Source: SG8-41 sp963802355 (GTDB lineage: Bacteria > Pseudomonadota > Gammaproteobacteria > Burkholderiales > SG8-41). From it: DNA of 64,000 nucleotides. Below, piece by piece: positions 8,389 through 15,917 of this stretch. The stretch covers positions 310,001 to 374,000 of the forward strand of contig CAWDIV010000026.1 in the NCBI GenBank assembly GCA_963802355.1. Direction: 5' to 3'. The notes beneath the pieces were generated by a model, which had not been told where the DNA came from, did no database searches, and saw nothing but the letters and a program-made list of their open reading frames with translations. The stretch's first letter is position 1. Each line of letters starts with the position of its first letter. Both the position numbers and the translations under genes were made by a program.

Positions 8389-8733
8389 CTATCCCTCTCC
8401 CCCGATTGTGGGAGGGGGGATTCTTGAGGCGGGGTCGACGAATTTTTCTGCCTTGCGCGCGCCGTGCTGGCGGTTGATGCGCATGCCCTCGGCGACCGGC
8501 ACCAGGCACGCCTGACGGTTGGGCGCGCCGTCTATCTCCATCAAGCAGTCGAAGCACACCCCCATCATGCAGTAGGGCGTGCGCGGACTGCCCGATACCG
8601 GCGTCGTGCGACTGATGCCGCCATGCAGCAGTACGGCGGCCGCGGCAGTGAGGGTAGCGGGTAGACGCAGGGACCGGCCATCTATGGTCACCACCACCGT
8701 GGCGGTTCCTGGTTCAAGCAGCTCTCTAAACAT
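8389..8733 (-). CDS. HcnA-like (2Fe-2S) ferredoxin subunit
   Basis: A 114-residue plant-type ferredoxin-like subunit. TPYCMMGVCFDCLMEIDG carries the CxxxxCxxC motif, followed by NRQACLVPVAEGM with the fourth Cys. This is the gamma subunit of HcnABC-like and hydroxyproline dehydrogenases, passing electrons from the DAO-type subunit to the alpha subunit. Start ATG 8733. The last residues (SRIPPPTIGGEG) and the stop codon are encoded by the CTCACCC-type repeat, so the natural C-terminus has probably been replaced by repeat sequence. It lies 45 bases downstream of the DAO-type subunit gene. Confidence 0.87.
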   Translation of the reverse strand: MFRELLEPGTATVVVTIDGRSLRLPATLTAAAAVLLHGGISRTTPVSGSPRTPYCMMGVCFDCLMEIDGAPNRQACLVPVAEGMRINRQHGARKAEKFVDPASRIPPPTIGGEG

Positions 8734-8763
8734 CTTTTTTCTCGAGAATAGGGTTCATCGAAA

Positions 8764-8803
8764 GGGTGTCAGGAACCCTAAATTCTAAGGTTCCTGACAC
8801 CCT
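8764..8803. repeat. GGTGTCAGGAACC palindrome
   Basis: A near-perfect inverted repeat, GGGTGTCAGGAACCCTA and its complement around AATTC. The stop codon of the DAO-type gene lies inside it. A second copy is at 45987-46027. Confidence 0.8.
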
Positions 8804-9905
8804 CCGCCGCTCCAAATCGTTCACCCGTGAAGCGCCCCAGGTCGGGCGGCAGTTCACCATCGATCACGTGCTGCGCGTAACGCCCGGCGTGCGCGGCGGC
8901 AAGCGTGACGCCGCTGTGGCAAGTTGCGAGGAAAGCGCCGGGAAACTCGCGCGACTCGTCGTAGATCGGCAGGCCGTCGGGCGACATCACGCGCAGCGCT
9001 GCCCAGGTGCGCACCACGTTGACATCGCGCAGGAAGGGGAAGGTGCGCACCGCGCGAGCCGTGATGTCGCGCAATGGCTTGGGCGAAACGACATCGTCGT
9101 AGCCCGCCTCCTCGTACGAATCGCCGAGCAGCAGTCCGCCTTCCGGCATCTGGCGGATGGTTTGGGTAAGGGGAATGACCGGCGCCACGCGCTCGGTGAC
9201 GACAATGTGCCCGCGCACCGGGCGCACCGGTGCGTCCAGGCCCACGAGCGGCGCCAGCTCCTTGTTACCCAGGCCGGCGGCAAGCACGAGCTTCGGTGCG
9301 AGATAGGTATTGCCGCCGCCTTCGACCTTGAACTCATTCGCTCGCGCGGTGACGGCCGTCACGCGCGAGTGCGGCGCGTACTTCCCGCCAAGCTCGAGTA
9401 TGCCCGCATGCAGCCCCCGCAGCAGGAGGAGTGGATGAGCGGCGCCGTCGTAGCGCGTCCACGAAGCGCCCACGGCTTCCGGTCCGACCGCGGGAACGCG
9501 CCGCTTCAACTCCGCGCGGTCGAGGATCTCGTAATCGAAGCCGGCCTCGCCCTGCTCGAGATGGATCTGCTCGAGCAGCCTGCGGCGGTTTTCCAATTCC
9601 GCGCCGGACAGGCAGATGATGACGCCGCCACGGCGCTCGTGTGCCGGATCCACGCCGGTCGCGTTCTTCAATTCTGCGGCAAACGTGGTCCAGAGTTCGG
9701 ACGACAGACGCGACCAGCGCTGATATTCGGGAACGCCGACGCCTTTGCTCTGCACCCACACGAGACCGAAATTACCGCGCGCGGCGCGGAAGGCCGTGTC
9801 GCCTTCGTCGAGCAGCGCGACTTTAAGCCCGCGTCGTGCGAGCCCGAAGCCGATCGCGCCGCCGACGAGGCCCCCGCCGATCACGATCGCGTCATGAGTG
9901 GACAT
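8778..9905 (-). CDS. DAO-type FAD oxidoreductase, beta subunit (HcnC/D-hydroxyproline dehydrogenase-like)
   Basis: A 375-residue protein starting MSTHDAIVIGGGLVGGAIGF, a GxGxxG flavin motif, with the DAO-fold conserved features RGNFGLVWVQSKGVG, VRPVRGHIVVTE and the C-terminal AALRVMSPDGLPIYDE. It is the first gene of a three-gene leftward operon with the ferredoxin and alpha subunits and is the expected catalytic subunit oxidising a secondary amine or imino acid. The 5' end faces a DadA-like gene on the other strand across a heptamer inverted repeat. The C-terminal GVRNLRI is encoded by the GTGTCAGG palindrome. Confidence 0.87.
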   Translation of the reverse strand: MSTHDAIVIGGGLVGGAIGFGLARRGLKVALLDEGDTAFRAARGNFGLVWVQSKGVGVPEYQRWSRLSSELWTTFAAELKNATGVDPAHERRGGVIICLSGAELENRRRLLEQIHLEQGEAGFDYEILDRAELKRRVPAVGPEAVGASWTRYDGAAHPLLLLRGLHAGILELGGKYAPHSRVTAVTARANEFKVEGGGNTYLAPKLVLAAGLGNKELAPLVGLDAPVRPVRGHIVVTERVAPVIPLTQTIRQMPEGGLLLGDSYEEAGYDDVVSPKPLRDITARAVRTFPFLRDVNVVRTWAALRVMSPDGLPIYDESREFPGAFLATCHSGVTLAAAHAGRYAQHVIDGELPPDLGRFTGERFGAAEGVRNLRI

Positions 9906-9916
9906 TGTCTGGAAGC

Positions 9917-10079
9917 GAGACTCGTGACTCGTGATTCGTGACTCGAGTGAGGACGAAAATCATGATATGCGTTGCTCGACTCTTCATTCGCCGCTGCGAT
10001 TCTGAGAAAATGACGATTCTGCCAGAAACAGAGGTGCAGGGTTGCCGTCACCGTTTATGAGTCACCAGTCACGAGTCAC
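9917..10079. repeat. GACTCGT heptamer array and its inverted partner
   Basis: The left arm (9917-9950) has four GACTCGT-type units. The right arm (10059-10079) has GAGTCAC-CAGTCAC-GAGTCAC. They are complementary and separated by about 108 bases, so the divergent promoter region of the two oxidases can fold into one long hairpin. Confidence 0.8.
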
Positions 10080-10082
10080 TTC

Positions 10083-11321
10083 TTGAGCAAGAAAATCACC
10101 TTGATCGGCGCCGGCATCGTCGGCGTTGCCGCTGCCGCCTACCTGCGGCGCGACGGTCACGATGTGACTATCGTGACGATGCATGCGCCCGGCGAGTACT
10201 GCTCGTTCGGCAACGCGGGCATGCTGAATCCCTCCGGCTGCGTGCCGCAATCCACGCCGGGCGTCCTCGCCAAGGTGCCGGGGTATCTCACCGATCCGCT
10301 CGGACCGCTCACCGTGCGCTGGTCCTACCTGCCGAAGGCGCTCCCCTGGCTGTTGCGCTTTATCGCCAACTCCAACCTGGGGCAGGTCGAGCGTGCGGCC
10401 GATGCGCTGCGGGCGCTGATCAAGCCGACGCAGGAATGCTACGAAGATCTCGCGCAGCATGCGAACTGCAGCGAGCTGATCCGCCGCAGCCCGTTCCTGG
10501 TCGCCTACGAGAGCGAGCAGAGCTATCGCGGCGACGCGCTCGGGTGGAAGCTACGGCGCGAGCGTGGCGTGGTGACGGAGGAGGTGGATGCGGCGGGCAT
10601 ACGGAAGCTCGTGCCGCAGCTCGCCCCGATCTACGTGCGCGGCGTTCTGGTCCCAAACCAGGGCTATGTCGCCAATCCCGAGCGGCTGACCAAGGCGCTC
10701 GCCGCGCAGTTCCAGAAGGACGGGGGAACCTTGTTACAGCGCAAGGTGACCGACATTGAAATCGGGGAGGGCGGCGCGCGGGCGCTCGTCACGGACGCGG
10801 GCAGGGTGCCGGTCGAGACGCTTATCGTCTGTGGCGGCGTGCATTCGGGCGAGCTGACCAGGATGATTGGAGAGCCGGTGCCGATCGAAGCGGAGCGCGG
10901 CTACCACGTCACTTATTCCGACCCGGCGCTGCAGCTGCCGATGCCGGTCCACGTGTCGGATGCCAAAGTGTTCGTGACGCCGATGGAGATGGGTGTGCGC
11001 ATTGCAGGGCAGGCCGAATTCGCCGGTATCTACGCCGAGCCGAACTACGCGCGCGCCGACGTGCTTGAAACCCATATGCGGCGCATGTTCCCGCAGGTCA
11101 AAACGACCGACAACACCCGCTGGATGGGCCGGCGGCCCTCCATGCCCGACTCGCTGCCGGTGATCGGCCCTTCGGTGAAGCACCCCAACGTGTATTACGC
11201 CTTCGGGCACGGACACCTGGGCCTTTGCGGCGGCGCGCCGACGGGGCGCATCGTTGCGGATCTGCTCGCCGGGCGAAAGCCGGGGATCGATCTGGCGCCG
11301 TACCGGGTGAACCGGTTCTAA
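10083..11321 (+). CDS. D-amino-acid dehydrogenase-like FAD oxidoreductase (DadA family)
   Basis: A 412-residue DAO-fold enzyme. KKITLIGAGIVGVAAAAYL is the flavin motif right at the N-terminus, so the TTG at 10083 must be close to the true start; no ATG is in frame upstream, where a heptamer repeat begins. FGNAGMLNPSGCVPQSTPG and GRRPSMPDSLPVIGP match the DadA family, which oxidises D-amino acids to 2-oxo acids and passes electrons to the quinone pool. Together with the divergent HcnABC-like operon it suggests D-amino or imino acid catabolism. No signal peptide. Confidence 0.87.
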   Translation: MSKKITLIGAGIVGVAAAAYLRRDGHDVTIVTMHAPGEYCSFGNAGMLNPSGCVPQSTPGVLAKVPGYLTDPLGPLTVRWSYLPKALPWLLRFIANSNLGQVERAADALRALIKPTQECYEDLAQHANCSELIRRSPFLVAYESEQSYRGDALGWKLRRERGVVTEEVDAAGIRKLVPQLAPIYVRGVLVPNQGYVANPERLTKALAAQFQKDGGTLLQRKVTDIEIGEGGARALVTDAGRVPVETLIVCGGVHSGELTRMIGEPVPIEAERGYHVTYSDPALQLPMPVHVSDAKVFVTPMEMGVRIAGQAEFAGIYAEPNYARADVLETHMRRMFPQVKTTDNTRWMGRRPSMPDSLPVIGPSVKHPNVYYAFGHGHLGLCGGAPTGRIVADLLAGRKPGIDLAPYRVNRF

Positions 11322-11462
11322 AGCAGTGAAGTGACGAAGTGACGAACCAAGTGACCGGGCTGCACTGAGCCGGGGTCGAATCCAAGGACGGTAGGCGGGC
11401 GATCACGCCGGAAAGCCGGTAGTCTATTGCCGCGCAAATGCCGCGCATCGAGGACTGCCGCC

Positions 11463-12347
11463 ATGCCGCAACCCAATACGTATGTGCCCATAGATGATCC
11501 GCTGATCTCTGAGTCGGCTCAGTTCGGCAAGCCAGCTGACGGCTGGCGCCGGCAACTGCACGAGATCGTCTTCGAGTCCGACAGCCGGGCCGGCAAGATC
11601 TTCGACGTCATCCTGATCGTCGCCGTACTGCTCTCCGTCGCCGCTGTCCTGGCCGACAGCGTTGGAAGCATTGCGAACCGCCACGGAAGGCTGCTCAACG
11701 CGCTGGAATGGGTGTTCACGGTGCTCTTCACGCTGGAGTATCTCGCCCGGCTGTTGTGCGTCGAGCGCCCGTTGCGCTACGCGCGAAGCTTTTTCGGCAT
11801 CGTCGACCTGATAGCGGTCCTTCCGACGTACCTGGCGGTACTGTTTCCGGAGGCGGCGCTGCTCATCGACGTGCGGATCCTGCGGCTGCTGCGCGTCTTC
11901 CGGATCTTCAAGTTGACCGCGTACCTGAGCGAATTCCGCCTGCTCGGCGCTGCGATGGCCGCCAGCATGCGCAAGATCATGGTGTTCCTGTCGGTGGTGG
12001 TGATGATCGTGCTCATCGTTGGCACGCTTATGTACGTGGTAGAGGGACCGAAGCACGGTTTTACCAGCATACCCCTGGCGATCTACTGGTCGATCAGCAC
12101 GATCACGACCGTGGGCTATGGCGACCTCGTGCCGCGCACGGATCTCGGTCGGATGCTGGCGTCCCTGGTGATGCTGATGGGTTGGGGGATACTTGCGGTC
12201 CCGACCGGAATCGTTACCGCCGAGATGACCGCCCAACGCTTCCGTTCGCGTTCGCTGGCGCAAAGGAGATGCCCTGAATGCCGAACCGGAGACCATGAAG
12301 TGGATGCGCGGTATTGCAGGGTTTGCGGCACGCCGCTGGAACACTGA
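11463..12347 (+). CDS. Voltage-gated potassium channel with C-terminal zinc ribbon
   Basis: A 294-residue membrane protein. ATG 11463 is preferred over an upstream TTG. It has S1 (IFDVILIVAVLLSVAAVLAD), S2-S3, an S4-like segment with regularly spaced arginines (DVRILRLLRVFRIFK), S5 (IMVFLSVVVMIVLIVGTLMY), a pore helix and the selectivity filter TTVGYGD, and S6. The C-terminus has CPEC...CRVCGTP, a four-cysteine zinc ribbon, giving the K+ channel a small cytosolic metal-binding tail. It stands alone downstream of the DadA-like gene. Confidence 0.9.
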   Translation: MPQPNTYVPIDDPLISESAQFGKPADGWRRQLHEIVFESDSRAGKIFDVILIVAVLLSVAAVLADSVGSIANRHGRLLNALEWVFTVLFTLEYLARLLCVERPLRYARSFFGIVDLIAVLPTYLAVLFPEAALLIDVRILRLLRVFRIFKLTAYLSEFRLLGAAMAASMRKIMVFLSVVVMIVLIVGTLMYVVEGPKHGFTSIPLAIYWSISTITTVGYGDLVPRTDLGRMLASLVMLMGWGILAVPTGIVTAEMTAQRFRSRSLAQRRCPECRTGDHEVDARYCRVCGTPLEH

Positions 12348-12430
12348 AACAGGGCACGGCCATCACCCAGCTGGCGACGACTCCGCATTCCCGTTGCCAG
12401 CCGTCCGTTTACGCCTCTCTTGTAGCCAAG

Positions 12431-12877
12431 TCAGGGGCCCCGGTTGACCATAATCCAGTACATGCCGATTTTGGCCACAGCTATGGCAAATGCGCCGAAT
12501 TCCACCGGTTTCACGACGTAGCTGTTGACCCCGAGCCGGTAGCTTTCAGTGACGTCCGGTTGCTCGTTAGACGAGGTCATCACCACCACCGGTATGACGC
12601 GCAGGCGCTCGTCGGACTTGATGCGCTGCAAGACTTCGATGCCGTCAACCTTCGGCATCTTCAGGTCGAGCAGAATCAGCTTGGGGTGATCGTTTCCGTC
12701 GCGGGCGGCGTAGGCACCGGTGCAATATAAGAAATCGAGCGCTTGCTGGCCGTCTTTGACCCAGTAGAGCTTGTTCAGAAAGTTGCTTTTCTTCAGACTG
12801 CGCATGGTCAACGCGGCGTCGTTCGGATTGTCCTCGACGAGCAGGATTTCGACTTGCTGATCCTCATTCATCGTCAT
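12431..12877 (-). CDS. RcpA-like response regulator, single receiver domain
   Basis: A 148-residue protein. ATG 12877 overlaps the end of the histidine kinase by 14 bases, which indicates translational coupling; a second ATG lies two codons later. VEILLVEDNPNDAALTMRSL carries the acidic pocket, LILLDLKMPKVDG the phosphoacceptor Asp, VVMTSSN the Thr/Ser switch region and YVVKPVEF the invariant Lys. There is no output domain. Such RcpA-like stand-alone receivers are usually paired with phytochrome or PAS kinases, here the CHASE-PAS kinase directly upstream. Confidence 0.93.
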   Translation of the reverse strand: MTMNEDQQVEILLVEDNPNDAALTMRSLKKSNFLNKLYWVKDGQQALDFLYCTGAYAARDGNDHPKLILLDLKMPKVDGIEVLQRIKSDERLRVIPVVVMTSSNEQPDVTESYRLGVNSYVVKPVEFGAFAIAVAKIGMYWIMVNRGP

Positions 12878-15500
12878 TCGCTCCGCTTGGCAAGGAGAAA
12901 TAGAAGATCGCGCCGCTACCGAGCTCGCTTTCGGCCCATACCCGCCCGCCATGACGCGCCACGACGCGCTGCACTATCGCAAGGCCAATACCCGTACCCG
13001 CAAACTCTTCGAAGCTGTGCAGGCGCTGGAAAACGCCGAAGAGCTTATTGTAATAGCGCATGTCGAATCCGGCTCCATTATCCTCGACATGGTACACCGT
13101 TTCACCCTGCAGATTCTTACCGCTTATCCGCACGCGTGGCTGATCGCATTTGGCGGAGTATTTGATCGCATTGCCGATGAGATTGACCCATACCTGTCGC
13201 AACGACGCGCGATCGCCCGAGGCCGGCGGCAATGAGTCCACTTCGATTTGGGTAGCAGGCACGGCAGTAGGCCGCAATTCCGCGGCGACTTCTTGAACGA
13301 GCGCCATCATGTCGATCGCGGCTGACTTGAAGTGTTCGCGTCCGAGCCGCGAAAAAGCAAGCAAGTCGTCAATCAGCTCGGCCATTCGGCCGGCTTCGTT
13401 GCGCATTACGGTGAGCCATTGCTTCGCTTCTTCATCGAGGTGCGCGCCGTGGTCTTCTTCCAGCATGCGTGTATACCCGCTGATCGCGCGCAGCGGCGAG
13501 CGCAAATCGTGCGACACCGAGTAGCTGAAGCTCTCAAGTTCCTTGTTCGTCGCTTCGAGTTGCTCGGTACGCACTGCGACGCGGTGTTCGAGATCCTTGC
13601 GCTCGGTGATGTCCTCGACGATACGAACGAAGTATAGAGGCGAGCCGGCGGCATCTCTTACGAGCGAGATCGTCCGGTTTACCCAGACAGTGGAACCGTC
13701 CTTGCGCATATACGGGCGCTCTGATACGTCGGACTGTATCTTGCCAGCCAGCATCGGCTCGGTATATATGTGATGCCGATCGGTGCCGCGAGACTCAGGA
13801 CGGCTCAGCGTCTCAACCGGCTTTCCTATCAATTCTTCCTCGGTATAGCCGAGCATCTGGCACAGCTTGGGGTTGACATGCGCAATCCTCCGCTCGAGGT
13901 CGACGTGCATGATGCCGAGCGGCGCGTTATCGAACGTCGCGCGGTAGCGCTCGGCGGCCTCCTTGCGTTCGGTGATGTCGACGATGGTGCCGATCAGGCC
14001 CGCGACACTGCCGTCGGCGCGCGTAAATGTGGCCTTGTAGTAAATCGTGTCATGGCGCCGCGCATCGGGGGTTGTGATGGACGTCTCGAACACCTGAGTT
14101 CCGGGACGGCTCCATAATATTTGATCCATCGCGTCCAGCTGATCCGCGACTTCCGGGTGGTTGGGGTAGAGGTCGTGCACCGTTTTGCTGATGAAGGTCT
14201 CCCTGGATATGCCAAAGAATCTCTCCCACGCCTTGTTGACACCGAGATAGTGTCCGTCAGTATCCTTGAAGAAAATCGGGTTCGGCAGGGCTTCGATCAA
14301 TTGTTGCGTCATGCGCTGCGCTTCGGCGAGACTCGCCTCGCTCTTGCGCAGATCCTCGGTGATGCGATCGGCCAGTTCGATCGCCCTGCTGCTGGTGGTG
14401 GCGAGCGAGCGGGTGAGCCCGAACAGCAAAAGCGCTATGGTCATGCCGCCGAGCAAAGTGGCCACCGGGAGTAAGCGGTTGGAGGCGCTGACAATTTCAG
14501 GCCCCGCGCTGAAATACAGGTTCCACCGGCGCCCGCCGACATCCAGGGTCAGCGCTTGGGTGAGCCGCGTAGCCTCATCGCTTGCGAGGTTCAAGGTCTT
14601 TTTCGCGGATTCAGTTGTCAGCAGCTCCCTGCTGTCAAACAACAGGTTATCTGCAGCGGGTGGGCGAGACTGCGCAGAACTGTCGGCGTATCCGGCATCG
14701 TGGATTCTGATTCGAATTTGCCGCAGTAGCGGTTCGCTTAACACCCCCCGCATCAAATGGTTCATTAGATAAGCCGAAGTTACCAGGCCAACCATAGCCT
14801 GGCGGCGCTGCGCAACGGTCTCTTGCGGCATGCCGTTTCGATAGAGCGGCAGACGCAGTACGAAGCCGGCATGGGGGGTGTCGCTACGCACTATGGTGAC
14901 ACGCCCCGATGCCGTGAGTTGCCCGGAGTCGCGCGCGCGCGCGACCGATGTGAAACGTACGGTTTCACCTCCCGCATCGAGGCCGAGAGCTTCTTCGTTG
15001 CCTGCCATCGGTTCAAGGTATTCCACCGGGAAGTACTCGGGCCGGTCGCCTGGCGGCTTGATGGCGAAATTCGGGTAACCGTTCGGATCAACACTCGTGT
15101 CACCCCGCACAGCGGTTTCGTAATCGCGCTTTTGTTCAGCGGGAACACGTCGAATGAAGGCGACGGACTGAATTCCGGGATAGCGTCGATCCACATCCAG
15201 GCTTGAGACATAGCGCCGGAATGCGTCACGGCTAACGGACTCAGAAGCACTGAACAATCCTCGCGCCCCGTGCAAAACATCGGCATAGGCCTGCAAGCGC
15301 CGCTCGATGGAATCCCTGGCATCGCCAACATCGTTTTCAAACCTCCCCGTCGCTTCTTGTTCTACCTGCTGCGCCACCCAATACGCAGCGGCTGCAGACA
15401 GGGCGCAGCCGATCGCGAGCACCACCCACGCTGTCGCGACGTGGCTGGCGATACTGCCTAATTTTGACTGCACGCCCAGGACACGGGTAGCAGGGCTCAT
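12864..15500 (-). CDS. CHASE-domain hybrid-sensor histidine kinase with two PAS domains
   Basis: An 878-residue membrane sensor kinase. It has TM1 at about residues 22-42, a periplasmic CHASE domain (about 75-300, with SVAFIRRVPAEQ and NYPNF-like motifs), TM2 at about 345-365, then PAS domains at about 395-520 (IFFKDTDGHYLGVNKAWERF) and 525-655 (PYMRKDGSTVWVNRTISL), the HisKA box FSYSVSHDLRSPLRAISGY (phospho-His), an N box (NLIGNAIKYS) and G boxes (DNGAGFDM, GTGIGLAIV). CHASE domains sense small extracellular ligands. It probably phosphorylates the overlapping RcpA-like regulator. Its ATG overlaps the stop of an OsmC-like remnant. Confidence 0.93.
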   Translation of the reverse strand: MSPATRVLGVQSKLGSIASHVATAWVVLAIGCALSAAAAYWVAQQVEQEATGRFENDVGDARDSIERRLQAYADVLHGARGLFSASESVSRDAFRRYVSSLDVDRRYPGIQSVAFIRRVPAEQKRDYETAVRGDTSVDPNGYPNFAIKPPGDRPEYFPVEYLEPMAGNEEALGLDAGGETVRFTSVARARDSGQLTASGRVTIVRSDTPHAGFVLRLPLYRNGMPQETVAQRRQAMVGLVTSAYLMNHLMRGVLSEPLLRQIRIRIHDAGYADSSAQSRPPAADNLLFDSRELLTTESAKKTLNLASDEATRLTQALTLDVGGRRWNLYFSAGPEIVSASNRLLPVATLLGGMTIALLLFGLTRSLATTSSRAIELADRITEDLRKSEASLAEAQRMTQQLIEALPNPIFFKDTDGHYLGVNKAWERFFGISRETFISKTVHDLYPNHPEVADQLDAMDQILWSRPGTQVFETSITTPDARRHDTIYYKATFTRADGSVAGLIGTIVDITERKEAAERYRATFDNAPLGIMHVDLERRIAHVNPKLCQMLGYTEEELIGKPVETLSRPESRGTDRHHIYTEPMLAGKIQSDVSERPYMRKDGSTVWVNRTISLVRDAAGSPLYFVRIVEDITERKDLEHRVAVRTEQLEATNKELESFSYSVSHDLRSPLRAISGYTRMLEEDHGAHLDEEAKQWLTVMRNEAGRMAELIDDLLAFSRLGREHFKSAAIDMMALVQEVAAELRPTAVPATQIEVDSLPPASGDRASLRQVWVNLIGNAIKYSAKCDQPRVRISGKNLQGETVYHVEDNGAGFDMRYYNKLFGVFQRLHSFEEFAGTGIGLAIVQRVVARHGGRVWAESELGSGAIFYFSLPSGANDDE

Positions 15501-15845
15501 GGGGGAATTTGTCGGAGCGCTAAGCGCGTAATGGAAGGTATTGCGTCAGGCAAGTTTACTCTCGCGCAAAGCCTGGTGGTGGAGAAACACGCGTGCGCGG
15601 AATCGTTCAACCGGGCTGTTATCACGACTTCAGAGCGCAGCATCCGACGTACTGTGCACTTGTTGGCAATTTCAAGTAGGTTGGCGCGCTGGGCGTCCTC
15701 GAGTGCGCCGGTAAGTTCGATCGCGCGCGCGATTTTGTCGAGTTTGGCTTCTCTGGTCTTGCGCTCGGCGCAGACCTCAGCGTGAATTTGGCCGTGTCTG
15801 ACCTTCGGCAGCCGGAGCCGCGTCTGCCGGTAGAGACGACGAGCG
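15497..15845 (-). pseudogene. OsmC-family C-terminal remnant
   Basis: Reading leftwards from about 15845 the sequence translates to LPKVRHGQIHAEVCAERKT, EAKLDKIARAIELTGALEDA and RANLLEIANKCTVRRML, then SEVVITARL. This matches the end of OsmC-type hydroperoxide reductases, where EIADKCPVHRTL carries the second redox Cys. Only the C-terminal half is present; the N-terminal half and a start codon are missing, and the usual PVH is TVR here. The frame runs on to a TGA that overlaps the ATG of the kinase (ATGA), so the open frame may still be translated. Confidence 0.6.
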
Positions 15846-15917
15846 GGTGGGGCTCAGAAGAGTCGCGGCTCGCGCAATTGCGGGATGGGCTCGCGGATCA
15901 CAAAAATACGCCCTGCC

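Noticed and set aside
6645..9905. Hydrogen cyanide synthase operon
   Set aside because: The subunits fit the wider HcnABC/D-hydroxyproline dehydrogenase/opine oxidase group; order and DAO-subunit features do not single out true HCN synthase, so no hcn symbols were given.
8766..9941. Long rightward open frame (391 codons) opposite the DAO-type gene
   Set aside because: It is the antisense shadow of a clear FAD oxidoreductase; its translation has no recognisable motif and an arginine/histidine-rich composition typical of high-GC shadows.
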